From contig VGRY01000031.1 of assembly GCA_016875195.1 (NCBI GenBank), positions 1 to 43,858 on the forward strand: 43,858 bases of DNA. Reading direction: 5' to 3'. Below are positions 7,613 to 15,897 of the stretch, piece by piece. The notes under the pieces were generated by a model. The model worked only from the letters and a program-made list of their open reading frames with translations, had not been told where the DNA came from and did no database searches. The stretch comes from Deltaproteobacteria bacterium (GTDB lineage Bacteria > Desulfobacterota > BSN033 > UBA1163). Each line of letters starts with the position of its first letter. Positions within the stretch are counted from its first letter, which is position 1. The position numbers were made by a program, and so were the translations under genes.

Positions 7613-8013
7613 AGCTTGTCCTGGATACAAACATCTATTGTGACTTTGCAGAGGGGCTGACCGATGTCGTAGATGCAATCGCAACCTATGGGCAATTTAT
7701 ATATATCCCTTCTGTCGTGATGGGAGAGCTTCTTTTTGGATTCATGAAGGGGAGCAGACAGCAGTTCAATGAAAAAAAATTGCGTCAGGTTGTGAGTCGT
7801 TTGAAAATTGAAACCATTGATGTGAATCACGATGTCGCGAGAAAGTATGCGATGATCTATTGGTCTTTACAGAAAAAAGGAATGAAGATACCCATCAATG
7901 ATGTTTGGATTGCTGCATGTTGTATGGAGATCGGAGGGACCCTTTTGACAAGGGATAAACATTTTGAACGGGTGGATCAAATAGAAGTGATGGTGTTAGG
8001 AAGGGGAAGCTAA
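7609..8013 (+). CDS. PIN-domain toxin (VapC-like)
   Basis: A 134-residue PIN-domain ribonuclease. Acidic active-site residues are visible in order: LVLDTNIY, MGELLFG, INDVWIAA and TRDKHF. The start is placed at the TTG at 7609, not the TTG at 7603, because the GGAGG at 7597-7601 is seven bases from the former and one from the latter. The start codon lies inside the antitoxin gene, giving a 4-bp overlap with its stop. It probably cleaves RNA when freed from the antitoxin. Confidence 0.88.
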   Translation: MKLVLDTNIYCDFAEGLTDVVDAIATYGQFIYIPSVVMGELLFGFMKGSRQQFNEKKLRQVVSRLKIETIDVNHDVARKYAMIYWSLQKKGMKIPINDVWIAACCMEIGGTLLTRDKHFERVDQIEVMVLGRGS

Positions 8014-8402
8014 ACCCCATTTTCCCCGATTCGGCTATCGAAAATATTTCACAAACCTATTTCACAAACCTTGACCGAATCTTTTTCTTATTCAACAGCG
8101 GGCTTTTCTCTGGAGGCGTTCCCAGTTAGGGATATGATGGTCAGCCTGGATCGTCTTCAATCTCCTCCTCCTGATCCAGATGATTTAACGATTAACAGTT
8201 GGGACAAAATGTGAAAGGCAGGATTTAAACGTATAGCCACGGTCCAGCCTTAAAAATACTTCCTGCAATTCTTTCTTCCCTAATTTCTGAAAACGGTGTA
8301 TAGTATAATCGGCAATGGGAACAAGAGTCGTTATGGGCTGAATGGTTAGACAGCATGGAATCCACCATAACCATGCGAGAAGATTGAAAGGAATAATGAG
8401 AT
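8014..8402. other. Non-coding stretch with porB-tail copy
   Basis: No gene is supported. Present are a 13-bp tandem repeat TATTTCACAAACC (two copies, about 8044-8069), a copy of the porB 3' end (8090-8125), a TATAAT hexamer (8304-8309) and an inverted pair ATGGTTA/TAACCAT (8342-8348 and 8368-8374) just before the next gene. The last two may be promoter and operator of the MNT-like pair. Confidence 0.5.
8090..8125. repeat. 36-bp direct repeat, left copy
   Basis: Matches 9009-9044, the last codons and stop of porB, at 32 of 36 positions by eye and in the same orientation. Read on the minus strand it encodes a WERLQRKARC-stop tail, while porB ends WERLLRKARC-stop. The two copies bracket the nucleotidyltransferase pair. 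Confidence 0.65.
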
Positions 8403-8612
8403 ATGGATTCTGAAACACCCCGTCTGGATAAAACGCGACTTACGGTCTCTTCTCTTGACGAATTCACGGAGGAGAAACAATATTGGTTGTCCCGTGGAAA
8501 GGCTGACCGCCTGAACGCAATCGAGATTAACCGAAGGATGGTTTATGGCACAGATCGAACTACATCCAGACTTCAAAGATTTCTTGAGACTGTTGAACTC
8601 ATACGGAGTTAA
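8403..8612 (+). CDS. Small partner of nucleotidyltransferase
   Basis: A 69-residue protein with the pattern LTVSSLDEFTEEKQYWLSRG, then R..AIEINRRMVYG and RLQRFLETVE. I recognise it as the short conserved protein commonly encoded just before MNT-like nucleotidyltransferases. Its biochemical role is not settled; it is likely an antitoxin or partner. It overlaps the nucleotidyltransferase start by 68 bp, so the two must be translationally linked. An AAGGAAT sequence is the only ribosome-site candidate. Confidence 0.72.
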   Translation: MDSETPRLDKTRLTVSSLDEFTEEKQYWLSRGKADRLNAIEINRRMVYGTDRTTSRLQRFLETVELIRS

Positions 8613-8994
8613 GTACCTTGTGGTTGGCGGATATGCTGTGGGTTATTATGGTTATCCGCGAGCCACGGGTGATATGGATATATGGATCGCAGTCAGTGAA
8701 GTGAATGCCGAAAAGGCGGCACAGGTGCTTCGTGAGTTTGGTATGCCGGAAAAGGAAGCGATAAAGGACCTATTTATCGAAAAGGACAAAATAATCCGGA
8801 TGGGTGTTCCCCCCGTCAGAATCGAAATAATAACAGGGGCCTCCGGTGTAAACTTTGAAGAATGCTATTTACGACGGGAGGTGATAGACATAGATGACAT
8901 ACCGGTGAACTTCATTTCACTTGAAGATCTTAAAACCAACAAACAGGCATGCGGCCGGTATAAGGATAAAGAGGATCTGAAACACCTTCCTTGA
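8545..8994 (+). CDS. MNT-like nucleotidyltransferase
   Basis: A 149-residue protein with a DNA-polymerase-beta-like nucleotidyltransferase core: VGGYAVGYYG at about residues 26-35, then TGDMDIWI at about 41-48, giving the glycine pair and D-x-D metal site. Related proteins in TA or defence loci modify a partner or a tRNA with nucleotides. It is convergent with porB, 16 bp away, and lies between two copies of the porB 3' end, suggesting it arrived by insertion there. The target is unknown. Confidence 0.82.
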   Translation: MAQIELHPDFKDFLRLLNSYGVKYLVVGGYAVGYYGYPRATGDMDIWIAVSEVNAEKAAQVLREFGMPEKEAIKDLFIEKDKIIRMGVPPVRIEIITGASGVNFEECYLRREVIDIDDIPVNFISLEDLKTNKQACGRYKDKEDLKHLP

Positions 8995-9008
8995 TCATTT
9001 CATCAACG

Positions 9009-9044
9009 ATTCAACAGCGGGCTTTTCGGAGGAGGCGCTCCCAG
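9009..9044. repeat. 36-bp direct repeat, right copy
   Basis: This is the native 3' end of porB including its stop codon. The partner copy is at 8090-8125. The arrangement resembles a module inserted at a gene end with the end duplicated. Confidence 0.65.
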
Positions 9045-9889
9045 GTATCGTCCACATTTTGCTGCGTGATCTCAATATCCTTTTCCGTCAGGTGGTTGAA
9101 GCGTCCCTGAGCTTTTAAATATTCTTTCACGGGAACAACACGGGACTCTTCCTGAAGTGTATAAAATCTTCCATCCTCAATTTCATAAAGCGGAAAGATC
9201 CTTGAGCGGACGGCAAGTCTTGAAATTTTGATGGTCTGTTCCGAGGCCATCTTCCAGCCTGGCGGGCAGGGAGAAAAAAGATGGATGAAGCGCGTTCCCT
9301 CAATTCCCCTGGCCTTATTCAACTTCCTCACGAGGTCTTCTGGATAAGCGATGGTTGCAGTAGCGGCATAGGGGATATGATGATCAGCCATGATGGCCAT
9401 GATGTCTTTCTTGGGATTCTCTTTGGGTTGAGTCACCGGAGTGGTCGTGGTCCAGGCCATAAGCGGTGTGGCTGAACTTCGCTGGGTGCCTGTGTTCATA
9501 TAACCTTCATTGTCATTACAGATATAGAGTAAATTCTCATTCCTCTCTGCCGCACCGGAGAGAGCCTGAAGACCAATATCAAAAGTTCCGCCATCTCCGG
9601 CCCACACGGCCACCAGGGTCTCATTGTCCCCTCGAACATCCAGTGCCGCCCTGACTCCTGATGCAGTTGCAGCCCCTGTGACAAATCCGGCATGGATCGC
9701 CGTAATTTGATAACTGGAATGAGGCCACGATCCTGGAACGATCGACCAGCAGGACGCAGGAAAGACCATGACGGTTTTTTTCCCCAGTGCCTTTAGGGTT
9801 AGCCTCATCGCAACAGCAGCTCCGCACCCGGCGCAGGCCAGATGACCATGACCAAGGTTTTCTTCGATGGGAACTTTTATCTTATGCAT
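9011..9889 (-). CDS. porB: 2-oxoacid:ferredoxin oxidoreductase beta
   Basis: A 292-residue thiamine-diphosphate-binding subunit. Expected cysteines occur in HLACAGCGAA near the N-terminus and in PASCWS. The ThDP/Mg motif runs from GDGGTFDIG to NDNEGYMNTG. The start is the ATG at 9889 behind an AGAGGA site; the 30 upstream codons in frame come from a dispersed repeat and are rejected. With alpha, gamma and delta it converts a 2-oxoacid plus CoA to acyl-CoA, CO2 and reduced ferredoxin. Pyruvate versus 2-oxoisovalerate cannot be separated by eye. Confidence 0.92.
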   Translation of the reverse strand: MHKIKVPIEENLGHGHLACAGCGAAVAMRLTLKALGKKTVMVFPASCWSIVPGSWPHSSYQITAIHAGFVTGAATASGVRAALDVRGDNETLVAVWAGDGGTFDIGLQALSGAAERNENLLYICNDNEGYMNTGTQRSSATPLMAWTTTTPVTQPKENPKKDIMAIMADHHIPYAATATIAYPEDLVRKLNKARGIEGTRFIHLFSPCPPGWKMASEQTIKISRLAVRSRIFPLYEIEDGRFYTLQEESRVVPVKEYLKAQGRFNHLTEKDIEITQQNVDDTWERLLRKARC

Positions 9890-9919
9890 CTGAGTCCTCT
9901 TTCTATTTTGGATCTCCAA

Positions 9920-10073
9920 AAATCCGAAGCACGAAATCCGGGCGAAGCGTCCAGCAGGACCAATTCGAAACAATCTCAAATAATCAAATATTCAAAACGA
10001 ATAAAAATTTAAATAATTTGATTTTTTGCACATTTGGATTTGTTTCGGATTTCGATATTCGGATTTCGGATTT
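9920..10073. repeat. Interspersed palindromic repeat R1
   Basis: First of three copies of an element with TCCGAAATC/GATTTCGG-rich inverted ends (others at 13014-13150 and 22667-22801). It fills the gap between porA and porB. This copy carries about 22 extra bases (GGTCCTGCTGGACG core, read on the minus strand) not seen in the others. It creates a spurious N-terminal extension of porB. Confidence 0.75.
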
Positions 10074-11226
10074 ATCTTTTCAAACCCAGCCACACAATAT
10101 CTCCTTCGGGCTGGTCATGTTCCATTGTATATCGAATCGCTTCTTCGATCAACGACGGAGTGATATCCCTTCCACCCAATCCGGAGACGAACCCAAAAAC
10201 CTGGGGCCTCTCCTGTCGAGAATACAAAGAGGCTCTCAACTCCTGAGCAAAGACACCACCTACCCCGGCAGAAAGATTCCGGTCAATAACAGCAATTTTC
10301 TTTGCTCCCTGAATGGCATTGTAAACCTCATCAGATGGGAAGGGACGAAATCGTTTGACCTTGATTCCTGCGACGCTCATCCCCTGTTCAACCATCTTTT
10401 TGATAACCATCCTGGAGGTGCTGGTCACTGTCCCGGAGGTCAAAAGTAAAATTTCGGCCTCCTCTTTTCCATATCGTTCAATCGCTCCATACCCCCGGCC
10501 AAACCGGGATTTAAATTCTTCGTCCACCTTCCTGGCAACCTCTGCAACCTCCTCCATGGCCTTCTGGGTTTTGTATTTAAACTCTAAAAAATGATCGGGA
10601 GTGGTAATGCCAGAATAGGCTTTCGGTTCCTGGGTATCAATGGGGTAATCCGGGCAGAAAGGTGGTAACATGGAATCTACTTCCTCGATGCTTGGGATGT
10701 CAACAGGTTCTGAAGTGTGGGAAAGAACAAAGGCATCAAGGACGACCATCACAGGTAGCCTGATTGTTTCCGCAATCATATAAGCCTGCAGAATCGTATC
10801 GAGGACTTCCTGGTTATTTTCGCAGTAGAGTTGAATCCATCCTGTATCTCGCTGAGAAACCGAATCGGTCTGATCGCCCCATATGTTCCAGGGTGCGCCA
10901 AGGGCTCGATTGACATTAACCAGCACGATGGGAAGCCTCGCCCCTGAGGCCCAGTGAAGCATCTCGTGCATATAAGCCAATCCATGGGAAGAGGTCGCTG
11001 TGAAGGTCCTCACTCCTCCGGTGGAGGCTCCGATCAGGGCGGCCATAGCAGAATGCTCGGATTCAACTTTCAGAAATTTTGTCTTTAACCGGCCACTTGC
11101 AATTAGTTCTGAAAGTTCTTCAACAATCGTTGTCTGAGGTGTAATCGGATAGGCAGAGATGACATCCACTCGACTCAAGATGACTCCATAGGCAACGGCC
11201 TGATTTCCTGTGATGACCCTCTTCAT
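10072..11226 (-). CDS. porA: 2-oxoacid:ferredoxin oxidoreductase alpha
   Basis: A 384-residue alpha subunit. It opens with the family block TGNQAVAYGVILSRVDVISA followed by YPITPQTTIVEEL and contains the conserved KVESEHSAMAALIGAS and TATSSHGLAYMHEM segments that line the active site. The start is at 11226, where ATGA overlaps the stop of the upstream gene, with an AGGAGGCGAG ribosome site. Its stop lies at the edge of repeat R1, which then separates it from porB. Confidence 0.93.
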   Translation of the reverse strand: MKRVITGNQAVAYGVILSRVDVISAYPITPQTTIVEELSELIASGRLKTKFLKVESEHSAMAALIGASTGGVRTFTATSSHGLAYMHEMLHWASGARLPIVLVNVNRALGAPWNIWGDQTDSVSQRDTGWIQLYCENNQEVLDTILQAYMIAETIRLPVMVVLDAFVLSHTSEPVDIPSIEEVDSMLPPFCPDYPIDTQEPKAYSGITTPDHFLEFKYKTQKAMEEVAEVARKVDEEFKSRFGRGYGAIERYGKEEAEILLLTSGTVTSTSRMVIKKMVEQGMSVAGIKVKRFRPFPSDEVYNAIQGAKKIAVIDRNLSAGVGGVFAQELRASLYSRQERPQVFGFVSGLGGRDITPSLIEEAIRYTMEHDQPEGDIVWLGLKR

Positions 11227-12968
11227 CTCGCCTCCTCTTTTAAAGAGATTGCTCCCCGGGGACATTCGGTGAAACAGATGCCACAGCCCTTGCAATAATC
11301 ATAATTCATTTCATGGGAAAAAATCTCTTCTCTTTTTAACACGGAAGCATCCGGACAGAAGACATAACAGACCTCACACGCATTGCAGGTGCCACAATTG
11401 AAACATCGCTCAGCCTCTTCCATGGCAATCCCCGCAGAAAGAGTCGATGAAACTTCTTTAAATCCTTTGATTCTTTCTTTTATGGCCCTCTTCTCCTCTC
11501 CCTGCCTTTTCGCAGGGTCGAAGTAGTCCATATTCAATTCTTCAAAAGCCACCACGTGGGGGTTTCTCAATCTTTCTCCGGGATGGAGATATCCGAAGAT
11601 GGAGAACGATGGACCTTCTCCGATGAGATTCTGAACAATGGCTTCTTCCGAATCTTTTCCCTTCAGAAAAGCATCGATGGCCATGGCTGCCTTTTTACCA
11701 GAACCGATGGCATGGGCTACGGTTCGCTGATTCGAGGTAAGATCTCCGCCGGCAAACATTCCTTTGATTCCTGTGCTTCCATCTCTCCGTGTTACGATGA
11801 TCCCTTCCCTTTTCTCCAATCCCTCCGGAAGAACAGAGGCCTCGATCTCTTCGCCTGCCGCAACGATTACATGGTCCACATCAATGTAAAGACGTGAGTT
11901 GGGAATGGGAACGGGTTTTCTCCGGCCACTCTCATCCTTCTCACCCAATTCCATTCGCAAACATTCCAACCGTTTCAGACCATTCTTCTTTCCCACCCTG
12001 ATGGGATTGACCAAATACCTTATCTTCACACCTTCCTCGAGAGCCTCCAGGATCTCATCTTCGAAGGCAGGCATCTCCTCCCTGGAACGACGGTAGAGAA
12101 TGGTTGCCTTCTTGCCCAGCCGGATAACAGATCGGGCAACATCAATGGCTGTATTTCCTCCACCGATGACAGCGATCTTATCGCCTAGCTTTACCCTTTT
12201 GCGTAGGTTAGTCTTCTTGAGAAGATCGAGGCCGCTCAAAACGCCCTTTTCTCTCTCCCCCGGAATATGCAGACCTCTACTCAGATGTGCCCCTGTACTG
12301 ATGAAGACAGCCTGATAATTCTTCAAGTCTTCAAATTTTAAATTCTCACCCAGGAAGACACCGGTCCTAATCTGAACTCCCAGAGCCTCAATATCTGATA
12401 GTTCCCTGTCCAGCACTTCCCTGGGCAATCGGTAGGAGGGAATTCCCATTCTGAGCATGCCACCTGCAAGAGGAAACGATTCAAAGACCGTCACATCATA
12501 CCGTAACCTCGCAAGATGATAGGCACAGCTCATCCCTGCTGGTCCGGAACCGATAATGGCAACCTTCTCCTTTCTCTTTTCTCCTGCTTTCCCTATCTTT
12601 TTGTTGAGGCGAGAACCAAAGTCCCCCACAAACCTCTCCAGGGCGTGAATCGCAATGGGCTCATCTAACGACCCTCGATTGCACTTCGATTCGCAGGGAT
12701 GGAAACAGACCCTACCACAGACCCCCGGAAAAGGGCTCTCCTCTTTGATGGTATTCCATGCTCCTTCAAAATCTTCCTGTGAAATTTTTTGGATGAATTT
12801 AACGATATCATTTCCTGCTGGACAGGCCGCACTGCAGGGGGGAGTCTTATCCTCATAAAAAGGACGCTGCGTTCTCCAGGCTCCGGTTTTGTTCCACTCC
12901 ATATCTCCGGAGGAGACAGCAACCATCGGCATCTCAGAAACCTTATTGAAGGTAATTTGTTTGGACAT
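11223..12968 (-). CDS. GltD-like oxidoreductase fused to ferredoxin (delta)
   Basis: A 581-residue fusion. The N-terminal part (about 40-115) has cysteines in CSAACPAGND and CGRVCFHPCESKCNRG for Fe-S clusters, as in GltD and dihydropyrimidine dehydrogenase. Next come an FAD motif (IIGSGPAGMSCAYHLA, about 138-153) and an NAD(P)H motif (IAVIGGGNTAIDVA, near 265). The C-terminus (about 520-575) is a two-cluster ferredoxin of PorD type, with cysteine runs CFNCGTCNACEVC and CKGCGICFTECP. It probably links the oxidoreductase to the NAD(P)H pool through reduced ferredoxin. The 4-bp overlap with porA supports one complex. Confidence 0.92.
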   Translation of the reverse strand: MSKQITFNKVSEMPMVAVSSGDMEWNKTGAWRTQRPFYEDKTPPCSAACPAGNDIVKFIQKISQEDFEGAWNTIKEESPFPGVCGRVCFHPCESKCNRGSLDEPIAIHALERFVGDFGSRLNKKIGKAGEKRKEKVAIIGSGPAGMSCAYHLARLRYDVTVFESFPLAGGMLRMGIPSYRLPREVLDRELSDIEALGVQIRTGVFLGENLKFEDLKNYQAVFISTGAHLSRGLHIPGEREKGVLSGLDLLKKTNLRKRVKLGDKIAVIGGGNTAIDVARSVIRLGKKATILYRRSREEMPAFEDEILEALEEGVKIRYLVNPIRVGKKNGLKRLECLRMELGEKDESGRRKPVPIPNSRLYIDVDHVIVAAGEEIEASVLPEGLEKREGIIVTRRDGSTGIKGMFAGGDLTSNQRTVAHAIGSGKKAAMAIDAFLKGKDSEEAIVQNLIGEGPSFSIFGYLHPGERLRNPHVVAFEELNMDYFDPAKRQGEEKRAIKERIKGFKEVSSTLSAGIAMEEAERCFNCGTCNACEVCYVFCPDASVLKREEIFSHEMNYDYCKGCGICFTECPRGAISLKEEAR

Positions 12969-13013
12969 CTTTTCCTTTCAGTTATGAATGGAGTGATATT
13001 GCGTCTGTAATAA

Positions 13014-13150
13014 AATCCGAAATCCGAATATCGAATTTCGAAACAAATTCAAATGTTCAAATAACCGAAACTTTAAGAATTATTTGTTTTGAATTCAATA
13101 TTTTGGTCATTTGAGATTGTTTCGGATTTCGTGCTTCGAATTTCGAATTT
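13014..13150. repeat. Interspersed palindromic repeat R2
   Basis: Second copy of the R family, about 137 bp, bounded by AATCCGAAATCCGAA and its near-complement. It fills the gap after porG and extends into the porG reading frame, encoding roughly its last 25 residues. Confidence 0.75.
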
Positions 13151-13690
13151 AACTTCATTAAATGCTTCTCTTGCCGCTTTGGCATTCTCATTCTTCTTTC
13201 CGGGAGTTTCCTCACGGATTGACAGGGCTACAGAGTCTATTCCCACCAGTCCACTTACCTTCGAGAAAGCACCTAAGATGGCGGTATTAACAATCGGGTT
13301 TGTTCGGGAGCCCAAACCATTCCGGATGGCAATAGCTGTAGCATCCACCGTGGCGATTCTGAAATTCTTCAGATCATTAAAGGTCTCCGGAGAATGGGCT
13401 GAATTGATCAGAATCCATCCATTTGGTTTTAAACCGGAGGTGACATTCACTGTCCCGATCAAGGTAGGGTCTAAAACGATAAGGTGATCGGGTTCATAGA
13501 TATTTACCCTCAGTTGGATGGGATCCCTGTCAACCCTTAAAAAGGCCATCACAGGAGCCCCCCGCCTCTCGACACCGAAGGCGGGAAAAGATTGGACATA
13601 GAGCCCTTCGTGAAAAAAGGCAACGGCAAGCACTTTGGAAGCCACGACCGCCCCCTGCCCTCCCCTTCCATGAAATCGAATCTCAATCAT
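13073..13690 (-). CDS. porG: 2-oxoacid:ferredoxin oxidoreductase gamma
   Basis: A 205-residue gamma subunit starting [20 protein letters not shown], the hallmark of PorG/Vor[21 protein letters not shown] and [13 protein letters not shown] are also typical. It is the first structural gene of the operon. The last 25 or so residues (from about 181) are encoded by repeat R2 and are polar and low in complexity, unlike a normal gamma-subunit end. The family is usually about 180-190 residues, so the insertion seems to have replaced the stop and added a tail. Confidence 0.93.
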
Positions 13691-13714
13691 CCCTTACCTC
13701 ATAAAATCGTCTTT

Positions 13715-13812
13715 GGTTCAAAGGTTAGCGTTAAGAGGCCAGTTTCGTTGTTAGGTTACGTCTTCCATCTTAAAATTATAATCGTTAACCCTATCACGCT
13801 AACCTTTGAACC
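13715..13812. mobile_element. MITE-like element with 17-bp inverted ends
   Basis: GGTTCAAAGGTTAGCGT at 13715-13731 is perfectly complemented at 13796-13812, giving a 98-bp element without coding capacity. It sits between the XRE-cupin regulator and porG, so it is transcribed with, or carries, the leader of the oxidoreductase operon. No second copy is in the window. Confidence 0.7.
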
Positions 13813-13856
13813 CCAAACAGGCTTCGTCACCCCAACCTCAATACTCTGAACACCTT

Positions 13857-14453
13857 CTATCTTACTGGATAGACCACTGTTAAAGCCTTTGCGTTTCTTC
13901 TCTCCAATGCCCTATAAGCATGGGGGATCGAGGACTCAAAATAGAGGGAGTCTCCTGGATGGAGGACATATTGTTGGTTCTCTGTCCTGAATTCCAGAGT
14001 CCCTTCTAAAAGATAGATGAATTCTTCACCTTCATGGCTGAAATAGGTTAATTTATCAGCCTTTTGCCTTTTAAACTCCACCAAGAAGGGCTCCATATTT
14101 TTTTTTGACTTCTTGTAAGCAAGGGCCTCGTAATAGTAGCCGCTCTCCTCCCTGCCGAAATGCCGGGAGTCAATCACCTTGCTCTCGTCCTTTCTCACGA
14201 GCGCCACCTTTTCTTCCGGATCGCTGTCCTGGAAGAAAAAACCGATGCTGACGTTTAAGGCCTTTGAAATTTTAAGCAGGGTGGCAATAGGAGGGGAGAT
14301 CACTTCCTTCTCAATCTGTGAAAGAAGGGGCTTGGAAAGGCCTGTCTGGTTGGAAATATCCTGAAGGACGAGGCCTGCCTTTTTCCGGAGCTCCCGGATC
14401 TTCTTTCCTATGTGGAGGTTCTTTACCTCGTGTTTGATATCCACGGTGATCAT
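13857..14453 (-). CDS. XRE-cupin transcriptional regulator
   Basis: A 198-residue regulator: helix-turn-helix at about residues 15-70 (LVLQDISNQTGLSKPLLSQI) and a C-terminal cupin at about 110-195 (SHEGEEFIYLLEGTLEF, then LHPGDSLYFESSIPHAYR) with histidines and a glutamate that could bind metal or ligand. Such regulators often control local amino-acid or 2-oxoacid metabolism, which suits its place directly upstream of the oxidoreductase. An in-frame TAA lies just before the ATG, so this is the first possible start. No ribosome site is visible and the promoter is very close, suggesting a leaderless message. Confidence 0.9.
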   Translation of the reverse strand: MITVDIKHEVKNLHIGKKIRELRKKAGLVLQDISNQTGLSKPLLSQIEKEVISPPIATLLKISKALNVSIGFFFQDSDPEEKVALVRKDESKVIDSRHFGREESGYYYEALAYKKSKKNMEPFLVEFKRQKADKLTYFSHEGEEFIYLLEGTLEFRTENQQYVLHPGDSLYFESSIPHAYRALERRNAKALTVVYPVR

Positions 14454-14459
14454 AATTTT

Positions 14460-14488
14460 TAATTAAAATATTTTAAGAAGTCTGTCAA
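14460..14488 (-). promoter_or_regulatory. Promoter of XRE-cupin gene
   Basis: On the minus strand TTGACA (14488-14483), 17 bp, then TAATTA (14465-14460). The -10 ends 6 bp before the ATG, so transcription would begin at or next to the start codon. Confidence 0.55.
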
Positions 14489-14518
14489 GATATTTTTATT
14501 TAAACTAAAATTATTTTA
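14463..14518. promoter_or_regulatory. Paired AT-rich operator dyads
   Basis: TTAAAATATTTTAA (14463-14476) is a perfect 14-bp palindrome over the promoter spacer. TAAAATTATTTTA (14506-14518) is a perfect 13-bp one about 43 bp away. Both could be sites for the XRE regulator, though AT-rich DNA yields such dyads easily. Confidence 0.4.
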
Positions 14519-14607
14519 ATTTTACCAAACAAGCAAATTGTTCTATAGAATGCGCTTGCCCCTTCCTTCAGATACCATGGGGGAATCATTTCCTTAAACA
14601 AGCCTCT

Positions 14608-15897
14608 TCAATAGTAAAAGCCTAATAATTTTGGTATAAACATTGTTAAGTCTGGAATATACACAATAAGGAAAAGAACAAAAACCTCTACGAGGCAAAA
14701 TGGCCACATTTGCCTAAGGATTTGGCCCATACTCAAGCGGCTGATGATCATCCCAAAAAACAGGCTTCCACCCACAGGTGGAGTCATTAACCCGATGTTT
14801 AAGTTTACACACATTATAATCCCAAAATGCAACGGATGGACTCCCAAATTAGTTGCCAAGGGGGCTAAAATAGGAGCGAGTATCACGAGGGCAGCCACTA
14901 TATCCATTAACATACCAACTAAGATTAAAAATAAATTTATGAGGAGTAGGATCACATACTTGTTATGAGTGATCGAGAGGAAGAATTTCGCCACGATCGT
15001 CGGTATTTGCTCATTCGCTAAGAGCCAGGCGAGTACTGCGGCAGAGGACATGAGTAAAGCAGCGATTCCCATCATCACAGTACCCCTGTAAAAAAGCTGG
15101 AACAGATCCTTGAGAGAAAGGTTCCGATATATAAGAAGACCTAAAAGCAATGCGTAGCCAACTGCAATGGCCGCCGCTTCGGTTGGCGTAACAATGCCAC
15201 CTAAGATACCTCCCAAAATGATCACGGGCATGATGAGCGCCCATATGGCTCTCCTGGTGCTGGAGAATAATTTATGGAGGGTAACCTTTTCAGTATGTTT
15301 TGGGTAATTTCTCTTCCCAGAAATAATCCGCGTTAAGATCATCAACCCAGCGCATATCATGAAGCCAGGGACAATCCCCGCCGCGAAAAGGCCTGCGATT
15401 GATACGCCCATTATCGCGCCATAAATCACCATAATGATGCTGGGGGGGATAATGGGAGCAATGATGGATGATGCCACGGAAAGGGCCGTGCTGAAATCTT
15501 TACCATAGCCCTCTTTTGTCATGGAAGGGATGAAAATGTTACCCAGCGCAGCCATATCCGCTACCGCAGAACCTGAGATGCCACCAAAGATGACGCTCGT
15601 TACGATGTTAACCTGTGCCAATCCTCCTCTCAGCCTACCAAATAAAACATTAGAAAAATCGATAAGTTTTTCTGTTAATCCCACTCTGTTCATAATATCC
15701 CCGGACAAAATGAAAAAGGGGAGTGCCAGTAATGCAAAGTTGTCCATCGCGGAGAAAAAAATCTGGGGCAGCATAGTTAAAACGGCTGGATTATTAAGTT
15801 TATAGAATCCAAAGAGTGCAGTCAAACCCATGACGAAGCCGATTGGCGTGCCGATTGCCATCAGTAGAAAAAAGACTGCGAAAATGAACAAGGCCAT
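14608..15897 (-). CDS. dctM: TRAP transporter large permease (DctM), second
   Basis: A 429-residue polytopic protein with the large-subunit segments GGISGSAVADMAALG (near 107), PPSIIMVIYGAIMGVSIAGL (near 150) and TPPVGGSLFFGM (near 380). An AAGGAG site precedes the start. It is the last gene of the GntR/opine-dehydrogenase/deacylase/TRAP cluster. It is clearly diverged from the copy at 1909-3189, so the two transporters probably have different substrates. Confidence 0.95.
   Translation of the reverse strand: MALFIFAVFFLLMAIGTPIGFVMGLTALFGFYKLNNPAVLTMLPQIFFSAMDNFALLALPFFILSGDIMNRVGLTEKLIDFSNVLFGRLRGGLAQVNIVTSVIFGGISGSAVADMAALGNIFIPSMTKEGYGKDFSTALSVASSIIAPIIPPSIIMVIYGAIMGVSIAGLFAAGIVPGFMICAGLMILTRIISGKRNYPKHTEKVTLHKLFSSTRRAIWALIMPVIILGGILGGIVTPTEAAAIAVGYALLLGLLIYRNLSLKDLFQLFYRGTVMMGIAALLMSSAAVLAWLLANEQIPTIVAKFFLSITHNKYVILLLINLFLILVGMLMDIVAALVILAPILAPLATNLGVHPLHFGIIMCVNLNIGLMTPPVGGSLFFGMIISRLSMGQILRQMWPFCLVEVFVLFLIVYIPDLTMFIPKLLGFYY

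Noticed and set aside
8140-8146. ADHHIP-like codons beside the porB-tail copy matching an internal PorB segment
   Set aside because: The match is only six residues and not adjacent to the tail in PorB, so it is probably chance.
8185-8418. Minus-strand frame in the gap before the MNT-like pair
   Set aside because: No family resemblance, no ribosome site, and it overlaps likely promoter and operator sequences.
9890-9979. N-terminal extension of PorB
   Set aside because: These codons come from repeat R1. A good ribosome site and the conserved start lie at 9889.
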